Positions 1 through 5,854 are shown, numbered from the stretch's first letter. The stretch is DNA of 8,053 nucleotides from Actinomycetes bacterium (GCA_030152105.1 JASLIH010000504.1:1-8053); one strand, 5' to 3'. Numbers and translations: made by a program. Notes: generated by a model from the sequence alone, not told the origin.

Positions 1-878
1 GTCAGCTCGGGGTCGGCCAGCTCGGGCACGGCCACCGCCGAGCGGGCCAGGGCCAGGCGGCCCAGCGCGGTCAGGCTGTGGTGGCTGACCCCCCGGTGCC
101 GGGGCCGCCGGTCGGCGGCCGACAGCCGCAGGCAGGCCACCGGCCGCCCGCCCAGGGCGCCGACGGCGTTGACCGCCTCGGCGACCTGGGTGCCGGAGAA
201 CCCGAAGGCGGTGCCCGACCCCATCCCGCCCGGCCCCTGGGCGACCACGACCACGTCGGCGGCCAGCACCACCCGGGCCGCGGCGAGGGCCGAGTACAGC
301 GAGATGGCCTCAAGGTCGCCCCCGAAGGCCTGGCCGGCGGTGATCGTCCCGGCGACCAGCCCGCCGGCCCGCAGCTCGGCGGCCAGCCGTGAGAAGGCCA
401 GCGGCAGCGCCCCGCCGTCGGTCATCACATAGGCCACGACCAGGTCGTCGGCCACCGCCCGGGCGGCCGCGGCCACCACCGGGACCATCGAGTGCAGCTC
501 GGCGCAGACCACCGGCAGCCCGTCCAGGCCGGTGCAGGCGGCGACCGCCGCCCGGTGGGGGCTGTCCTCCTCCTCAACGGCCAGGACCCGGACCTGGGAG
601 GGGGTGTAGCGGGCCTTGATGACGTGCCCGGGGCCGGGGGCGTCGACCGGCCCGCCGAGGCGGGCCATGACCACGTGGAACCCGCCCGTGCCGAGCCCGA
701 GGGCGACCGCGGTGGTGTTCAGCACCACCCGGTCCCCGACCGCGACCGGCCCGGTGAGCTGGTCGTAGCTGATGGCGTCGACCTCGCCATCCTCGTCGTC
801 GATGCTGACCTGGAGCTCGGTGGCGCCCGGCCGGCGGTCGCCGATGGCCGTGACCCGCCCGTTGCGGATGCGGATCAC
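1..878 (-). CDS. DUF3866 family protein, partial (C-terminus missing)
   Basis: The minus-strand frame is open from a GTG at 878 to the left edge, giving 292 codons and no stop, so the C-terminus is cut off. The N-terminus reads MIRIRNGRVTAIGDRRPGAT. Later segments are characteristic of DUF3866: ELHSMVPVVAA, VAYVMTDGGALP, a Gly-rich VAQGPGGMGSGTAFGFSG stretch, and DRRPRHRGVSHHSLTALG near the right end of what is visible. The family is usually about 330-380 residues, so perhaps 40-90 residues are missing. Its biochemical function is unknown to me. The start is 6 bp past the stop of the upstream regulator gene on the same strand, so the two are almost certainly co-transcribed. No clear ribosome binding site precedes the GTG, which fits translational coupling. 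No transmembrane segment is obvious, so it is probably cytoplasmic. The family call is firm; any role is open. Confidence 0.88.
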   Translation of the reverse strand, partial: MIRIRNGRVTAIGDRRPGATELQVSIDDEDGEVDAISYDQLTGPVAVGDRVVLNTTAVALGLGTGGFHVVMARLGGPVDAPGPGHVIKARYTPSQVRVLAVEEEDSPHRAAVAACTGLDGLPVVCAELHSMVPVVAAAARAVADDLVVAYVMTDGGALPLAFSRLAAELRAGGLVAGTITAGQAFGGDLEAISLYSALAAARVVLAADVVVVAQGPGGMGSGTAFGFSGTQVAEAVNAVGALGGRPVACLRLSAADRRPRHRGVSHHSLTALGRLALARSAVAVPELADPEL

Positions 879-884
879 GGCCGC

Positions 885-1565
885 TCAGGGCCCAGGCTCG
901 GGGTGGCCGTTCTGGGCGGCCGCCCGCAGCACATAGGCGCAGACGGGGTCGCCGGCCTGGATGTGGGCGATCCGCTCGACCTGCACCTCGGGGCCGGCCA
1001 GCTGCTGGAACAGGGCCAGCTCGTGGGCGCAGGCGGTCGGCCAGGACCCGGCCACCCTGGCGATGGCGCAGTTGTGCTCGCTGACCACGAAGTCGCCGTC
1101 GCCGGCGCGGGTGCAGTCGGCCATGTAGCCGTTCTCGTCCTGGATGGCGGCCAGGGCACTGGCCAGCTCGGGCAGGGGGCGGCCCTGGGTGCGGCTGGCG
1201 TACAGCTCGGCCAGCTCCTGCTGGCGGTGGTCGAACAGCCGCTCCACCGCCTCGGGGCCGAGCGCCGAGGTGGCCGCCTCCAGCAGCTGGCCGACGAGCT
1301 GGTGGTAGTTGCGGGGGAACAGGTCGTGGCCCATCTCGGTCAGGGCGTAGACATAGGCCGGGCGGCCGCGACCCTGGGGCCTGGTCGTCTGGCGGACCAG
1401 CCCGATGTGCTCCAGCACCTCCAGGTGCCGCCGGACCCCGACCCCGGACAGCCCGAGGGCCGCGCCCAGCTGGGCGACCGTCTGCTCGCCGTTGCGCTTG
1501 AGCAGGTCGAGCACGGCCCGCCGGGTCGGGGCGCTCCCCGCTGGCTCGCTCACTGGCTCGCTCAT
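885..1565 (-). CDS. SufR-like Fe-S-type winged-helix transcriptional regulator
   Basis: A 226-residue protein. Residues about 14-75 form an ArsR/DeoR-like winged helix: TRRAVLDLLKRNGEQTVAQL, then a recognition helix near GVGVRRHLEVLEHIGLV and a wing at GRGRPAYVYALTEMG. The C-terminal half holds four cysteines at 151, 166, 179 and 209 (spacing C-X14-C-X12-C-X29-C), including EHNCAIARVAGSWPTAC and VERIAHIQAGDPVCAYVL. This pattern resembles SufR, which represses suf Fe-S assembly genes and binds a cluster through C-terminal cysteines. Cluster binding here is inferred. No suf genes are in view; the partner is the DUF3866 gene 6 bp downstream. The ATG at 1565 is chosen because a -10 box lies exactly 6 nt upstream. 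A GTG at codon 5, inside a 12-bp tandem duplication, is an alternative start. I give no symbol because the target genes are unknown. Confidence 0.83.
   Translation of the reverse strand: MSEPVSEPAGSAPTRRAVLDLLKRNGEQTVAQLGAALGLSGVGVRRHLEVLEHIGLVRQTTRPQGRGRPAYVYALTEMGHDLFPRNYHQLVGQLLEAATSALGPEAVERLFDHRQQELAELYASRTQGRPLPELASALAAIQDENGYMADCTRAGDGDFVVSEHNCAIARVAGSWPTACAHELALFQQLAGPEVQVERIAHIQAGDPVCAYVLRAAAQNGHPEPGP
1541..1564. repeat. Two perfect 12-bp tandem copies at the regulator's N-terminus
   Basis: The unit ctggctcgctca occurs twice back to back (1541-1552 and 1553-1564). On the coding (minus) strand it gives ATG-Ser-Glu-Pro followed by GTG-Ser-Glu-Pro, so the duplication makes two consecutive possible start codons that differ only in A versus G at the first base. 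Confidence 0.9.
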
Positions 1566-1571
1566 CGGCCC

Positions 1572-1601
1572 AGGCTAGCGCCGTCGTTCCGGCCGAGGCA
1601 A
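1572..1601 (-). promoter_or_regulatory. Putative promoter of the SufR-like regulator/DUF3866 operon, possibly leaderless
   Basis: On the minus strand there is a TTGCCT -35-like box (1601-1596), an 18-bp spacer, and a TAGCCT -10 box (1577-1572, matching TANNNT). Six bases separate the -10 box from the ATG at 1565, so a transcript starting 7 nt after the box would begin at the start codon itself. No Shine-Dalgarno sequence precedes the ATG. Leaderless mRNAs are common in Actinomycetota; the start site here is predicted only. Confidence 0.5.
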
Positions 1602-1604
1602 CGG
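1581..1604. promoter_or_regulatory. Imperfect 24-bp palindrome, candidate operator
   Basis: A dyad centred between 1592 and 1593 has outer arms CCGT/ACGG and a CGGCCG core; 16 of 24 positions are symmetric. It lies mostly in the spacer between the -10 and -35 boxes of the minus-strand promoter and overlaps its -35 box. That is a good place for autorepression by a dimeric winged-helix protein. CGGCCG cores occur by chance in GC-rich DNA, so this is suggestive only. Confidence 0.3.
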
Positions 1605-1631
1605 CCCCACCCGGGCAGCGGGCAATTCCAC

Positions 1632-1637
1632 TAGCAT
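1632..1637 (+). promoter_or_regulatory. Putative -10 box for pafBC, leaderless
   Basis: TAGCAT matches the actinobacterial TANNNT -10 pattern and ends exactly 6 nt before the pafB ATG at 1644, which predicts a transcript starting at the A of the start codon. No TTG-type -35 box is present at 17-18 bp and no Shine-Dalgarno sequence is present. The geometry mirrors that of the divergent promoter. Confidence 0.5.
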
Positions 1638-1643
1638 CGGGGC

Positions 1644-2591
1644 ATGCGCAAGGTGGAGCGGCTCGTCAATCTCATCGCCCTGCTGCTGGACACCCGGCGG
1701 CCCCTCACCCTCGACCAGGTGGCCGAGCTGGTGCCCGGGTACGACGCCAGCGGGGAGAGCCTGCGGCGCATGTTCGAGCGGGACAAGGAGGAGCTGCGGG
1801 GCCTCGGGGTGCCGGTCGAGCGGGCCCCGATCGACGCCTGGGGCAGCGAGGAAGGCTACTTCATCGACCCCGAGGCCTACGGCATGCCCGAGCTCGACCT
1901 GGCCCCCGACGAGCGGGCCGCCCTGGCCCTGGCGGCCCGGGCGTGGTCGGGAGCGACCCGCGACCCGGCGGCGGTGGCCGGCCTGGCCAAGCTCGACCTC
2001 GACCCGGGGGCGGGGCCGGACGCGCTGCGGGCCAACCTGGACGGGGCCAGCCCGCTGCTGGCCGTGCTGCTGGAGGCCGTCTCGGGCCGCAAGCGGATCG
2101 TGTTCAGCTACCGGCCGCCGGGCCGGGACCTGGCCGAGCGCCGCCTCGACCCCTATGCCCTGGTGAACCGGCGCGGCACCTGGTACGTGGTCGGCCATGA
2201 CGCCGACCGCGACGCGCTGCGCTCGTTCCGGGTGTCGCGGATCGCCTCCGACATCCGCAAGCTCCGCCCGGCCAGCCGTGGGGCCGACTACGAGGTCCCG
2301 GCCGGCTTCGACCCGGGCAAGCTCCTGCCCACCGCCGGCGAGCCCGAGGGGGCGCCGATGGCGCTGGTCCGGGCGGCCCGGGCCACGGCCCGGCTGGCCG
2401 AGCTGCGCGGGGCCGTGCCCACCGGCCCGCCCCGGCCCGACGGCCTGGTGACCCTGCGCCTGCCCGTCGGCGACCGCGACGGCCTGATGGGCTGGGCGAT
2501 GGGCAACAGCGTCGAGATCGTCGAGCCGGCCGACCTCCGCGAGGAGGCCAGGCGCCGGCTGGAGGCCCTGGCGCAGGCGGTGGGACGGTGA
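1644..2591 (+). CDS. pafB: PafB, WYL-domain DNA-damage transcriptional regulator
   Basis: A 315-residue protein of typical PafB length. Residues 1-75 are a winged helix-turn-helix beginning MRKVERLVNLIALLLDTRRP, with LRRMFERDKEELRGLGVPVE after it. Residues about 140-205 are the WYL domain (RKRIVFSYRPP, then LVNRRGTWYVVGHD, then RSFRVSRI); the WYL signature reads Trp180-Tyr181-Val182 here. Residues about 235-312 are the C-terminal WCX domain. In mycobacteria PafB and PafC together activate most LexA/RecA-independent DNA-damage genes and probably sense a nucleic-acid ligand through WYL. The gene is named for its usual place beside pafA of the Pup-proteasome system, but no pafA, pup or proteasome gene is in this window. 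It overlaps pafC by 4 bp, so the subunits are probably made together. The ATG is fixed by the -10 box 6 nt upstream. Confidence 0.93.
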   Translation: MRKVERLVNLIALLLDTRRPLTLDQVAELVPGYDASGESLRRMFERDKEELRGLGVPVERAPIDAWGSEEGYFIDPEAYGMPELDLAPDERAALALAARAWSGATRDPAAVAGLAKLDLDPGAGPDALRANLDGASPLLAVLLEAVSGRKRIVFSYRPPGRDLAERRLDPYALVNRRGTWYVVGHDADRDALRSFRVSRIASDIRKLRPASRGADYEVPAGFDPGKLLPTAGEPEGAPMALVRAARATARLAELRGAVPTGPPRPDGLVTLRLPVGDRDGLMGWAMGNSVEIVEPADLREEARRRLEALAQAVGR

Positions 2592-3589
2592 GCCCGGCCC
2601 GCACCCCCGACACCAGCGCCGCCGGGCGGCTGCAGCGGCTGCTCGCCCTCGTCCCCTGGGTCCTCGACCACCCCGGCGCCACCGTCGACGAGGTCTGCGA
2701 GCGCTTCGAGATGACCAGGGAGATGCTGATCGCCGACGTCGAGCTGCTGTACGTCACCGGGGTGCCGCCCTATGGGCCAGGCGACCTGATGGAGGCCTGG
2801 GTCGACGGCGACAAGGTCCACATCGGCTTCGCCGACTGGTTCGCCCGCGCCCCCCGGCTCACCTGGCGGGAGGCGGCCGGGCTGTACCTGGCCGGCCGGG
2901 CCCTCGACGCCCTGCCCGAGGTGGCCGAGCAGGGTGCGCTGGCCCGGGCCCTGGCCAAGCTGGAGGCGGTCCTGCCCGCCGACCAGCTCGACCGGGTCCA
3001 TGAGCTGGCCGGCAAGGTCTCGGTCGACCTGGAGGGCGGCGACCCGGCCGAGACCAGCTCCCGGACCGAGCTGGCCCGGGCGGCGGCCACCGGCCGCCGG
3101 GTCGAGATCGAGTACTGGTCGGCCTCCCGGGGCGAGCTGAGCCGGCGCAAGGTCGACCCGTGGGTGGTGTTCAGCGCCTCCGGCCACTGGTACCTGTCCG
3201 GCTGGTGCCACAAGGCGGTGGGGGAGCGGCTGTTCCGGGTCGACCGGGTGGTGTCGGTGCGGCCGACCGACGAGCCGTTCCAGCGCCCGGCCGGCTTCGA
3301 CCCGGCCGCCCACGGCGAGGTCGGCGGGGTCGAGCTGTTCGCCGGCGGCCTGGAGTGCGAGCTCGACCTGGCCCCCGAGGCCGAGTGGGCGGCCGACTAC
3401 TTCCCGATCCTCGGCTCCGAGCGCCGCCCCGACGGCCGCCTCCGGGTCCGCCTGGCCACCCACCAGCTCTCCTGGCTGGTCCGCCTGGTCCTGCGCCTGG
3501 CCCCCGCGGCCGAGCCGGTCTCGCCCCCTGAGCTGCGCAACGCCGTCGCCGAGGCGACACGCAACGCACTCGCCGCCTACTCCTCGTAG
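2588..3589 (+). CDS. pafC: PafC, WYL-domain partner of PafB
   Basis: A 333-residue paralogue of PafB. The N-terminal helix-turn-helix spans about residues 12-60 (GRLQRLLALVPWVLDHPGAT, then MTREMLIADVELLYVTG). The WYL domain spans about 165-230, with a canonical Trp201-Tyr202-Leu203 in ASGHWYLSGWC, preceded by RRVEIEYWSASRGE and followed by GERLFRVDRV. The WCX-like C-terminus spans about 245-330. The GTG start at 2588 overlaps the pafB stop (GTGA), and no independent Shine-Dalgarno sequence is visible, so translation is probably coupled to pafB. As in mycobacteria, the product should form a heteromer with PafB that activates DNA-repair promoters in the cytoplasm. The last 250 bp or so drift to C-ending rather than mixed G/C-ending codons, but no frameshift is visible. 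The two genes look full-length and functional. Confidence 0.93.
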   Translation: MSPARTPDTSAAGRLQRLLALVPWVLDHPGATVDEVCERFEMTREMLIADVELLYVTGVPPYGPGDLMEAWVDGDKVHIGFADWFARAPRLTWREAAGLYLAGRALDALPEVAEQGALARALAKLEAVLPADQLDRVHELAGKVSVDLEGGDPAETSSRTELARAAATGRRVEIEYWSASRGELSRRKVDPWVVFSASGHWYLSGWCHKAVGERLFRVDRVVSVRPTDEPFQRPAGFDPAAHGEVGGVELFAGGLECELDLAPEAEWAADYFPILGSERRPDGRLRVRLATHQLSWLVRLVLRLAPAAEPVSPPELRNAVAEATRNALAAYSS

Positions 3590-3631
3590 TCCGGCTCATG
3601 GACTTCGCCTTCGGGACCGATATCCGGGGGC

Positions 3632-3979
3632 ATGAGCCACGATTCCATGCCGCCAACGAGGATCCGCGCCACCTGCCCGGGGTGCGGCGAGGTCGAGCTG
3701 ACCCCGCCCGACGTGGAGCTGCGGGTCTGCAGGGAAGAGGAGCACAGCTTCTACGCCTTCGTCTGCCCCGAGTGCTACCAGACCGTCACCAAGCCGGCCG
3801 ACCGGCGGGTGGTGCGGCTGCTGACCTCCGGCGGGGTGCCGGCCCAGCCCTGGGACCCGCCCTCGGAGGTCCTGGAGCCGCGCAGCGGGCCCGCGCTCAC
3901 CTGGGACGACCTGCTCGACCTGCATCTGGAGCTGGAGTCGCCCGACTGGTGGTCGCGGTTCCAGGCGGCGTGCCGCTGA
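3632..3979 (+). CDS. Small zinc-ribbon protein of unknown function
   Basis: A 115-residue protein. Two cysteine pairs, Cys15/Cys18 (CPGCG) and Cys45/Cys48 (CPEC), are 26 residues apart and form a plausible zinc ribbon; Cys33 lies between them. The C-terminal part is acidic and Trp-rich (TWDDLLDLHLELESPDWW) and may be a short interaction helix. There is no membrane segment or signal peptide, so it is probably cytoplasmic. I do not recognise a named family. Zinc ribbons of this size often bind nucleic acid or act as partner proteins, but nothing here proves that. The start could be the ATG at 3632, which has a weak G-rich stretch just upstream, or the ATG at 3647. It lies 42 bp after pafC on the same strand and may be read through from it. 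Third-position GC and the paired cysteines support a real gene. Confidence 0.72.
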   Translation: MSHDSMPPTRIRATCPGCGEVELTPPDVELRVCREEEHSFYAFVCPECYQTVTKPADRRVVRLLTSGGVPAQPWDPPSEVLEPRSGPALTWDDLLDLHLELESPDWWSRFQAACR

Positions 3980-3993
3980 GGCGCCCGACCCGG

Positions 3994-3999
3994 TAGGAT
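3994..3999 (+). promoter_or_regulatory. Putative -10 box upstream of the small membrane protein
   Basis: TAGGAT within cggtaggatccgg lies 15 bp after the zinc-ribbon stop. It predicts a start near 4006 and a short leader that contains the GGAGG ribosome binding site at 4022. No clear -35 box is present. Confidence 0.4.
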
Positions 4000-4021
4000 C
4001 CGGCGGCCGTCCCCACCGCCC

Positions 4022-4026
4022 GGAGG
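4022..4026 (+). promoter_or_regulatory. Ribosome binding site that decides a CTG start
   Basis: GGAGG is followed by 5 nt and then CTG at 4032. It is one of the best Shine-Dalgarno matches in the window. The next conventional in-frame start, GTG at 4062, has no such site. This is the main argument for initiation at CTG. Confidence 0.6.
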
Positions 4027-4031
4027 TCACC

Positions 4032-4268
4032 CTGCCGCTCTGGCTCGCTATCCTGCTCGGCGTGTTCTGGCTCGCCGTGCTGGTCACCGTCGCCTTCACC
4101 GTCTGGCGGATGGTGGCCAGCCTCAAGGCCCTCGCCGCCTCCGTCCAGGTCCTGAGCGAGCGTCTCACCCCCGAGCTGGACAAGCTCAGTGAGTCCAGCC
4201 AGCAGGCCGCCGAGCTTTCCGCCCGCCTCTCCGAGCGGCGCGCCCGGGCCGCCGATCAGGGTGAGTAA
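4032..4268 (+). CDS. Small membrane-anchored coiled-coil protein, probable CTG start
   Basis: A 78-residue protein if translation begins at CTG 4032, beginning MPLWLAILLGVFWLAVLVTV. Residues about 3-25 form one hydrophobic membrane helix. Residues about 30-73 are a charged, heptad-like amphipathic helix (LKALAASVQVLSERLTPELD, then ESSQQAAELSARLSERR), likely a coiled coil. The GTG at 4062 would cut off about half of the membrane helix and lacks a ribosome binding site, so CTG fits better. The layout resembles DUF948-type or cell-division accessory proteins, but similarity is too weak to name it. It lies directly upstream of tatA, whose own -10 box starts 5 bp after this stop. It could be a membrane scaffold or may be unrelated to Tat; the context is only suggestive. 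Confidence 0.65.
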   Translation: MPLWLAILLGVFWLAVLVTVAFTVWRMVASLKALAASVQVLSERLTPELDKLSESSQQAAELSARLSERRARAADQGE

Positions 4269-4272
4269 GCGG

Positions 4273-4278
4273 TAGACT
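4273..4278 (+). promoter_or_regulatory. Putative -10 box of tatA
   Basis: TAGACT in gcggtagactcg starts 5 bp after the preceding stop. A start near 4285 would give a leader of about 39 nt that carries the tatA ribosome binding site. No convincing -35 box is seen. Confidence 0.45.
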
Positions 4279-4310
4279 CGTCCAGAGCGTGCGCCAGCTG
4301 GGACGATGCG

Positions 4311-4316
4311 AAGGAG
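4311..4316 (+). promoter_or_regulatory. tatA ribosome binding site
   Basis: AAGGAG is followed by 7 nt and then ATG 4324. This fixes the tatA start at MPGPEW rather than the in-frame ATG at 4306, which would add six residues and lacks such a site. Confidence 0.8.
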
Positions 4317-4323
4317 TTGGGCA

Positions 4324-4527
4324 ATGCCAGGGCCGGAGTGGATCTGGGTCATCATCGCGATCGTCGTGCTCTTCGGCGCCAGCCGGCTCCCGGCCATGGG
4401 ACGCAACGTCGGTCTCGGCATCAAGGAGTTCAAGAAGGGCGTGACCGAGGGCTCCAGGAACGACGACAAGGATGAGATCGGCAAGGCCGGGCCGGCCGAC
4501 GACCGCGAGCACGGCACCACCCCCTAG
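4324..4527 (+). CDS. tatA: Twin-arginine translocase subunit TatA
   Basis: A 67-residue protein. The N-terminal membrane helix covers about residues 5-18 (EWIWVIIAIVVLFG). It is followed by the FG hinge (Phe17-Gly18), then LPAMGRNVG, and an amphipathic helix to about residue 40 (LGIKEFKKGV). The tail is acidic and hydrophilic. This is the standard TatA/E shape. TatA multimers form the protein-conducting element of the Tat pathway, which exports folded proteins with twin-arginine signal peptides across the cytoplasmic membrane. The gene is followed 24 bp later by tatC. TatB is not in the window, and in actinobacteria it is usually encoded elsewhere. A strong AAGGAG site sets the start, and a separate -10 box suggests transcription independent of the upstream genes. 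Confidence 0.92.
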   Translation: MPGPEWIWVIIAIVVLFGASRLPAMGRNVGLGIKEFKKGVTEGSRNDDKDEIGKAGPADDREHGTTP

Positions 4528-4551
4528 CCAGCCGGCCAGCCGGGAGCGACC

Positions 4552-5370
4552 GTGCGACTTCTCCGCCGCCCGCCGGCCAACCCCTCGGGCGAGATGTCGA
4601 TCCTCGAGCACATCGGGGAGCTCCGTAACCGGCTGGCCAAGAGTTGCGCCGCCCTGGTCATCACCACCGTGGTCGCCTTCTCGGTGCTGTACGAGCCGGT
4701 GCTGGACTTCGTGCTCCGCTCCTACTGCAGCCTGCCGGCCGACGTCCGGATCGGCACCGAGGCCGCCGACGGCGGCTGCCGGCTCGCCGCCCTGAGCCCA
4801 CTTGAGCCGCTGTCGATCCGCATCCGGCTGTCGCTGACGGTCGGGCTGCTGCTGGCCATGCCGTTCATCGCCTACCAGCTGTGGCGCTTCATCACCCCCG
4901 GCCTGCGGCCCAGCGAGAAGCGCTTCGCCATCCCGTTCGCGCTGGCCAGCACGCTGCTGTTCGCGGCCGGGGTGGCGGTGGCGTTCTTCACTCTGCCCAA
5001 GGCGATCGACTTCCTGGTCTCCATGGGCGGCAACGGCATCGCCGTGTTCTTCCAGGCCGACCGCTACCTTCGGTTCGTGCTGTTCATGGGCCTGGCCTTC
5101 GGGCTCACCTTCGAGTTCCCGCTCGTGCTGGTGTTCCTGTCGCTGGTCGGGGCGCTGTCGTCGGCGGCCATGCTGCGGGCCTGGCGGCCGGCGATGGCCA
5201 TCATTATCGTGGCCGCGGCCGTCATCACCCCTAGCCAGGACCCGATCAGCCTGTTCGCCATGGCCGTGCCGATGTGGCTGTTCTACTTCGCCGCCGCGGC
5301 CATCGCCCGCTTCATCATCGAGCCTCGCCGCAACCGGCGGCAGGCCCTCGCCAACACTGGGGAGCCGTGA
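4552..5370 (+). CDS. tatC: Twin-arginine translocase subunit TatC
   Basis: A 272-residue protein with six membrane helices at about 33-51, 93-113, 126-148, 174-200, 212-228 and 233-252. Key TatC residues are present by comparison with E. coli: the N-terminal HIGELRNRL motif with Glu23 (E15 equivalent), Glu122 in LRPSEKR (E103 equivalent), and Glu188 in FGLTFEFP (E170 equivalent). TatC is the membrane receptor that binds the twin-arginine signal peptide and recruits TatA. The first periplasmic loop carries Cys59 and Cys76 with a small insert, as in many actinobacterial TatCs; a disulfide is possible but not shown. GTG at 4552 is preceded by GGGAG (4542-4546) with 5-nt spacing. A later ATG (MSILEH) would remove a conserved-style basic N-terminus. 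The stop overlaps the next gene by 4 bp. Confidence 0.94.
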   Translation: MRLLRRPPANPSGEMSILEHIGELRNRLAKSCAALVITTVVAFSVLYEPVLDFVLRSYCSLPADVRIGTEAADGGCRLAALSPLEPLSIRIRLSLTVGLLLAMPFIAYQLWRFITPGLRPSEKRFAIPFALASTLLFAAGVAVAFFTLPKAIDFLVSMGGNGIAVFFQADRYLRFVLFMGLAFGLTFEFPLVLVFLSLVGALSSAAMLRAWRPAMAIIIVAAAVITPSQDPISLFAMAVPMWLFYFAAAAIARFIIEPRRNRRQALANTGEP

Positions 5371-5843
5371 CCCTGCAGACGTTCCTGCCCTTTCCCGAGT
5401 TCGCCGCCAGCGCCCGGGCCCTTGACCCACGCCGTCTGGGCAAGCAGCGGGTCGAGGCGCTCCAGGTGCTGCGGGCGCTGACCACCCCCGGCTACGGCTG
5501 GCGCCACCATCCGGCGGTGCTGATGTGGAAGGGCTACGAGGAGGCGCTGGGCAGCTACGGGGTGACGGTCTGCCGGGCCTGGTTCGTGCTCGGGTTCGCC
5601 GACACCTGCGAGCTGAAGCTGCGGGAGGAGCTGGCCCTGGTCGGGGTGGGCACCCCCCGGTCCCAGGAGGAGCTGGCCGCCGCCGGCGCCCTGCCGCCCT
5701 GGCTGGGCGACCCGGCGCTGCACCGCAGCCACCAGTCGAGCCTGCTGCGCAAGGACCCGGAATTCTACCGGCCGATGTTCCCCGACACCCCCGACGACCT
5801 GCCGTACGTGTGGCCGGTCCGCTCGGCCGCCCGCAAGGCCTAG
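5367..5843 (+). CDS. MSMEG_6728 / pyrimidine-dimer DNA glycosylase-like family protein
   Basis: A 158-residue protein from GTG 5367, which overlaps the tatC stop (GTGA), so translation is probably coupled. It reads VTLQTFLPFPEFAASARALD, then RRLGKQRVEALQVLRAL, GYGWRHHPAVLMWKGYEEAL, and near the end HRSHQSSLLRKDPEFYRP and DDLPYVWP. These match the actinobacterial family annotated as MSMEG_6728, placed in or near Pyr_excise (T4 endonuclease V-like). After Met removal Thr2 would be N-terminal, as in T4 endonuclease V where the Thr2 amine is catalytic. I cannot align the catalytic Glu with confidence. A DNA-repair role is therefore possible but unproven. A longer upstream in-frame start exists inside tatC, but it would add residues from another gene's frame and is not favoured. 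Confidence 0.8.
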   Translation: MTLQTFLPFPEFAASARALDPRRLGKQRVEALQVLRALTTPGYGWRHHPAVLMWKGYEEALGSYGVTVCRAWFVLGFADTCELKLREELALVGVGTPRSQEELAAAGALPPWLGDPALHRSHQSSLLRKDPEFYRPMFPDTPDDLPYVWPVRSAARKA

Positions 5844-5854
5844 CCGCCTCGCGG

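Noticed and set aside
885..1565. Naming the regulator sufR
   Set aside because: No suf genes are present and the cysteine role is inferred, so the symbol would overstate the evidence.
492..1634. Plus-strand open frame of about 380 codons
   Set aside because: Antisense to DUF3866 and the SufR-like regulator; low-complexity Gly/Val/Ala/Asp translation.
1566..1643. PafBC-type damage promoter (TTGTC-like element upstream of the -10)
   Set aside because: I found no TGTC-type element at the expected distance from either -10 box, so autoregulation by PafBC is not supported.
2288..3463. Minus-strand open frame of about 391 codons
   Set aside because: Antisense to pafB and pafC, which have clear family motifs; composition-driven shadow.
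3598..3996. Alternative plus-strand frame over the zinc-ribbon gene
   Set aside because: Arg/Gly-rich translation without motifs, while the competing frame has paired cysteines and good third-position GC.
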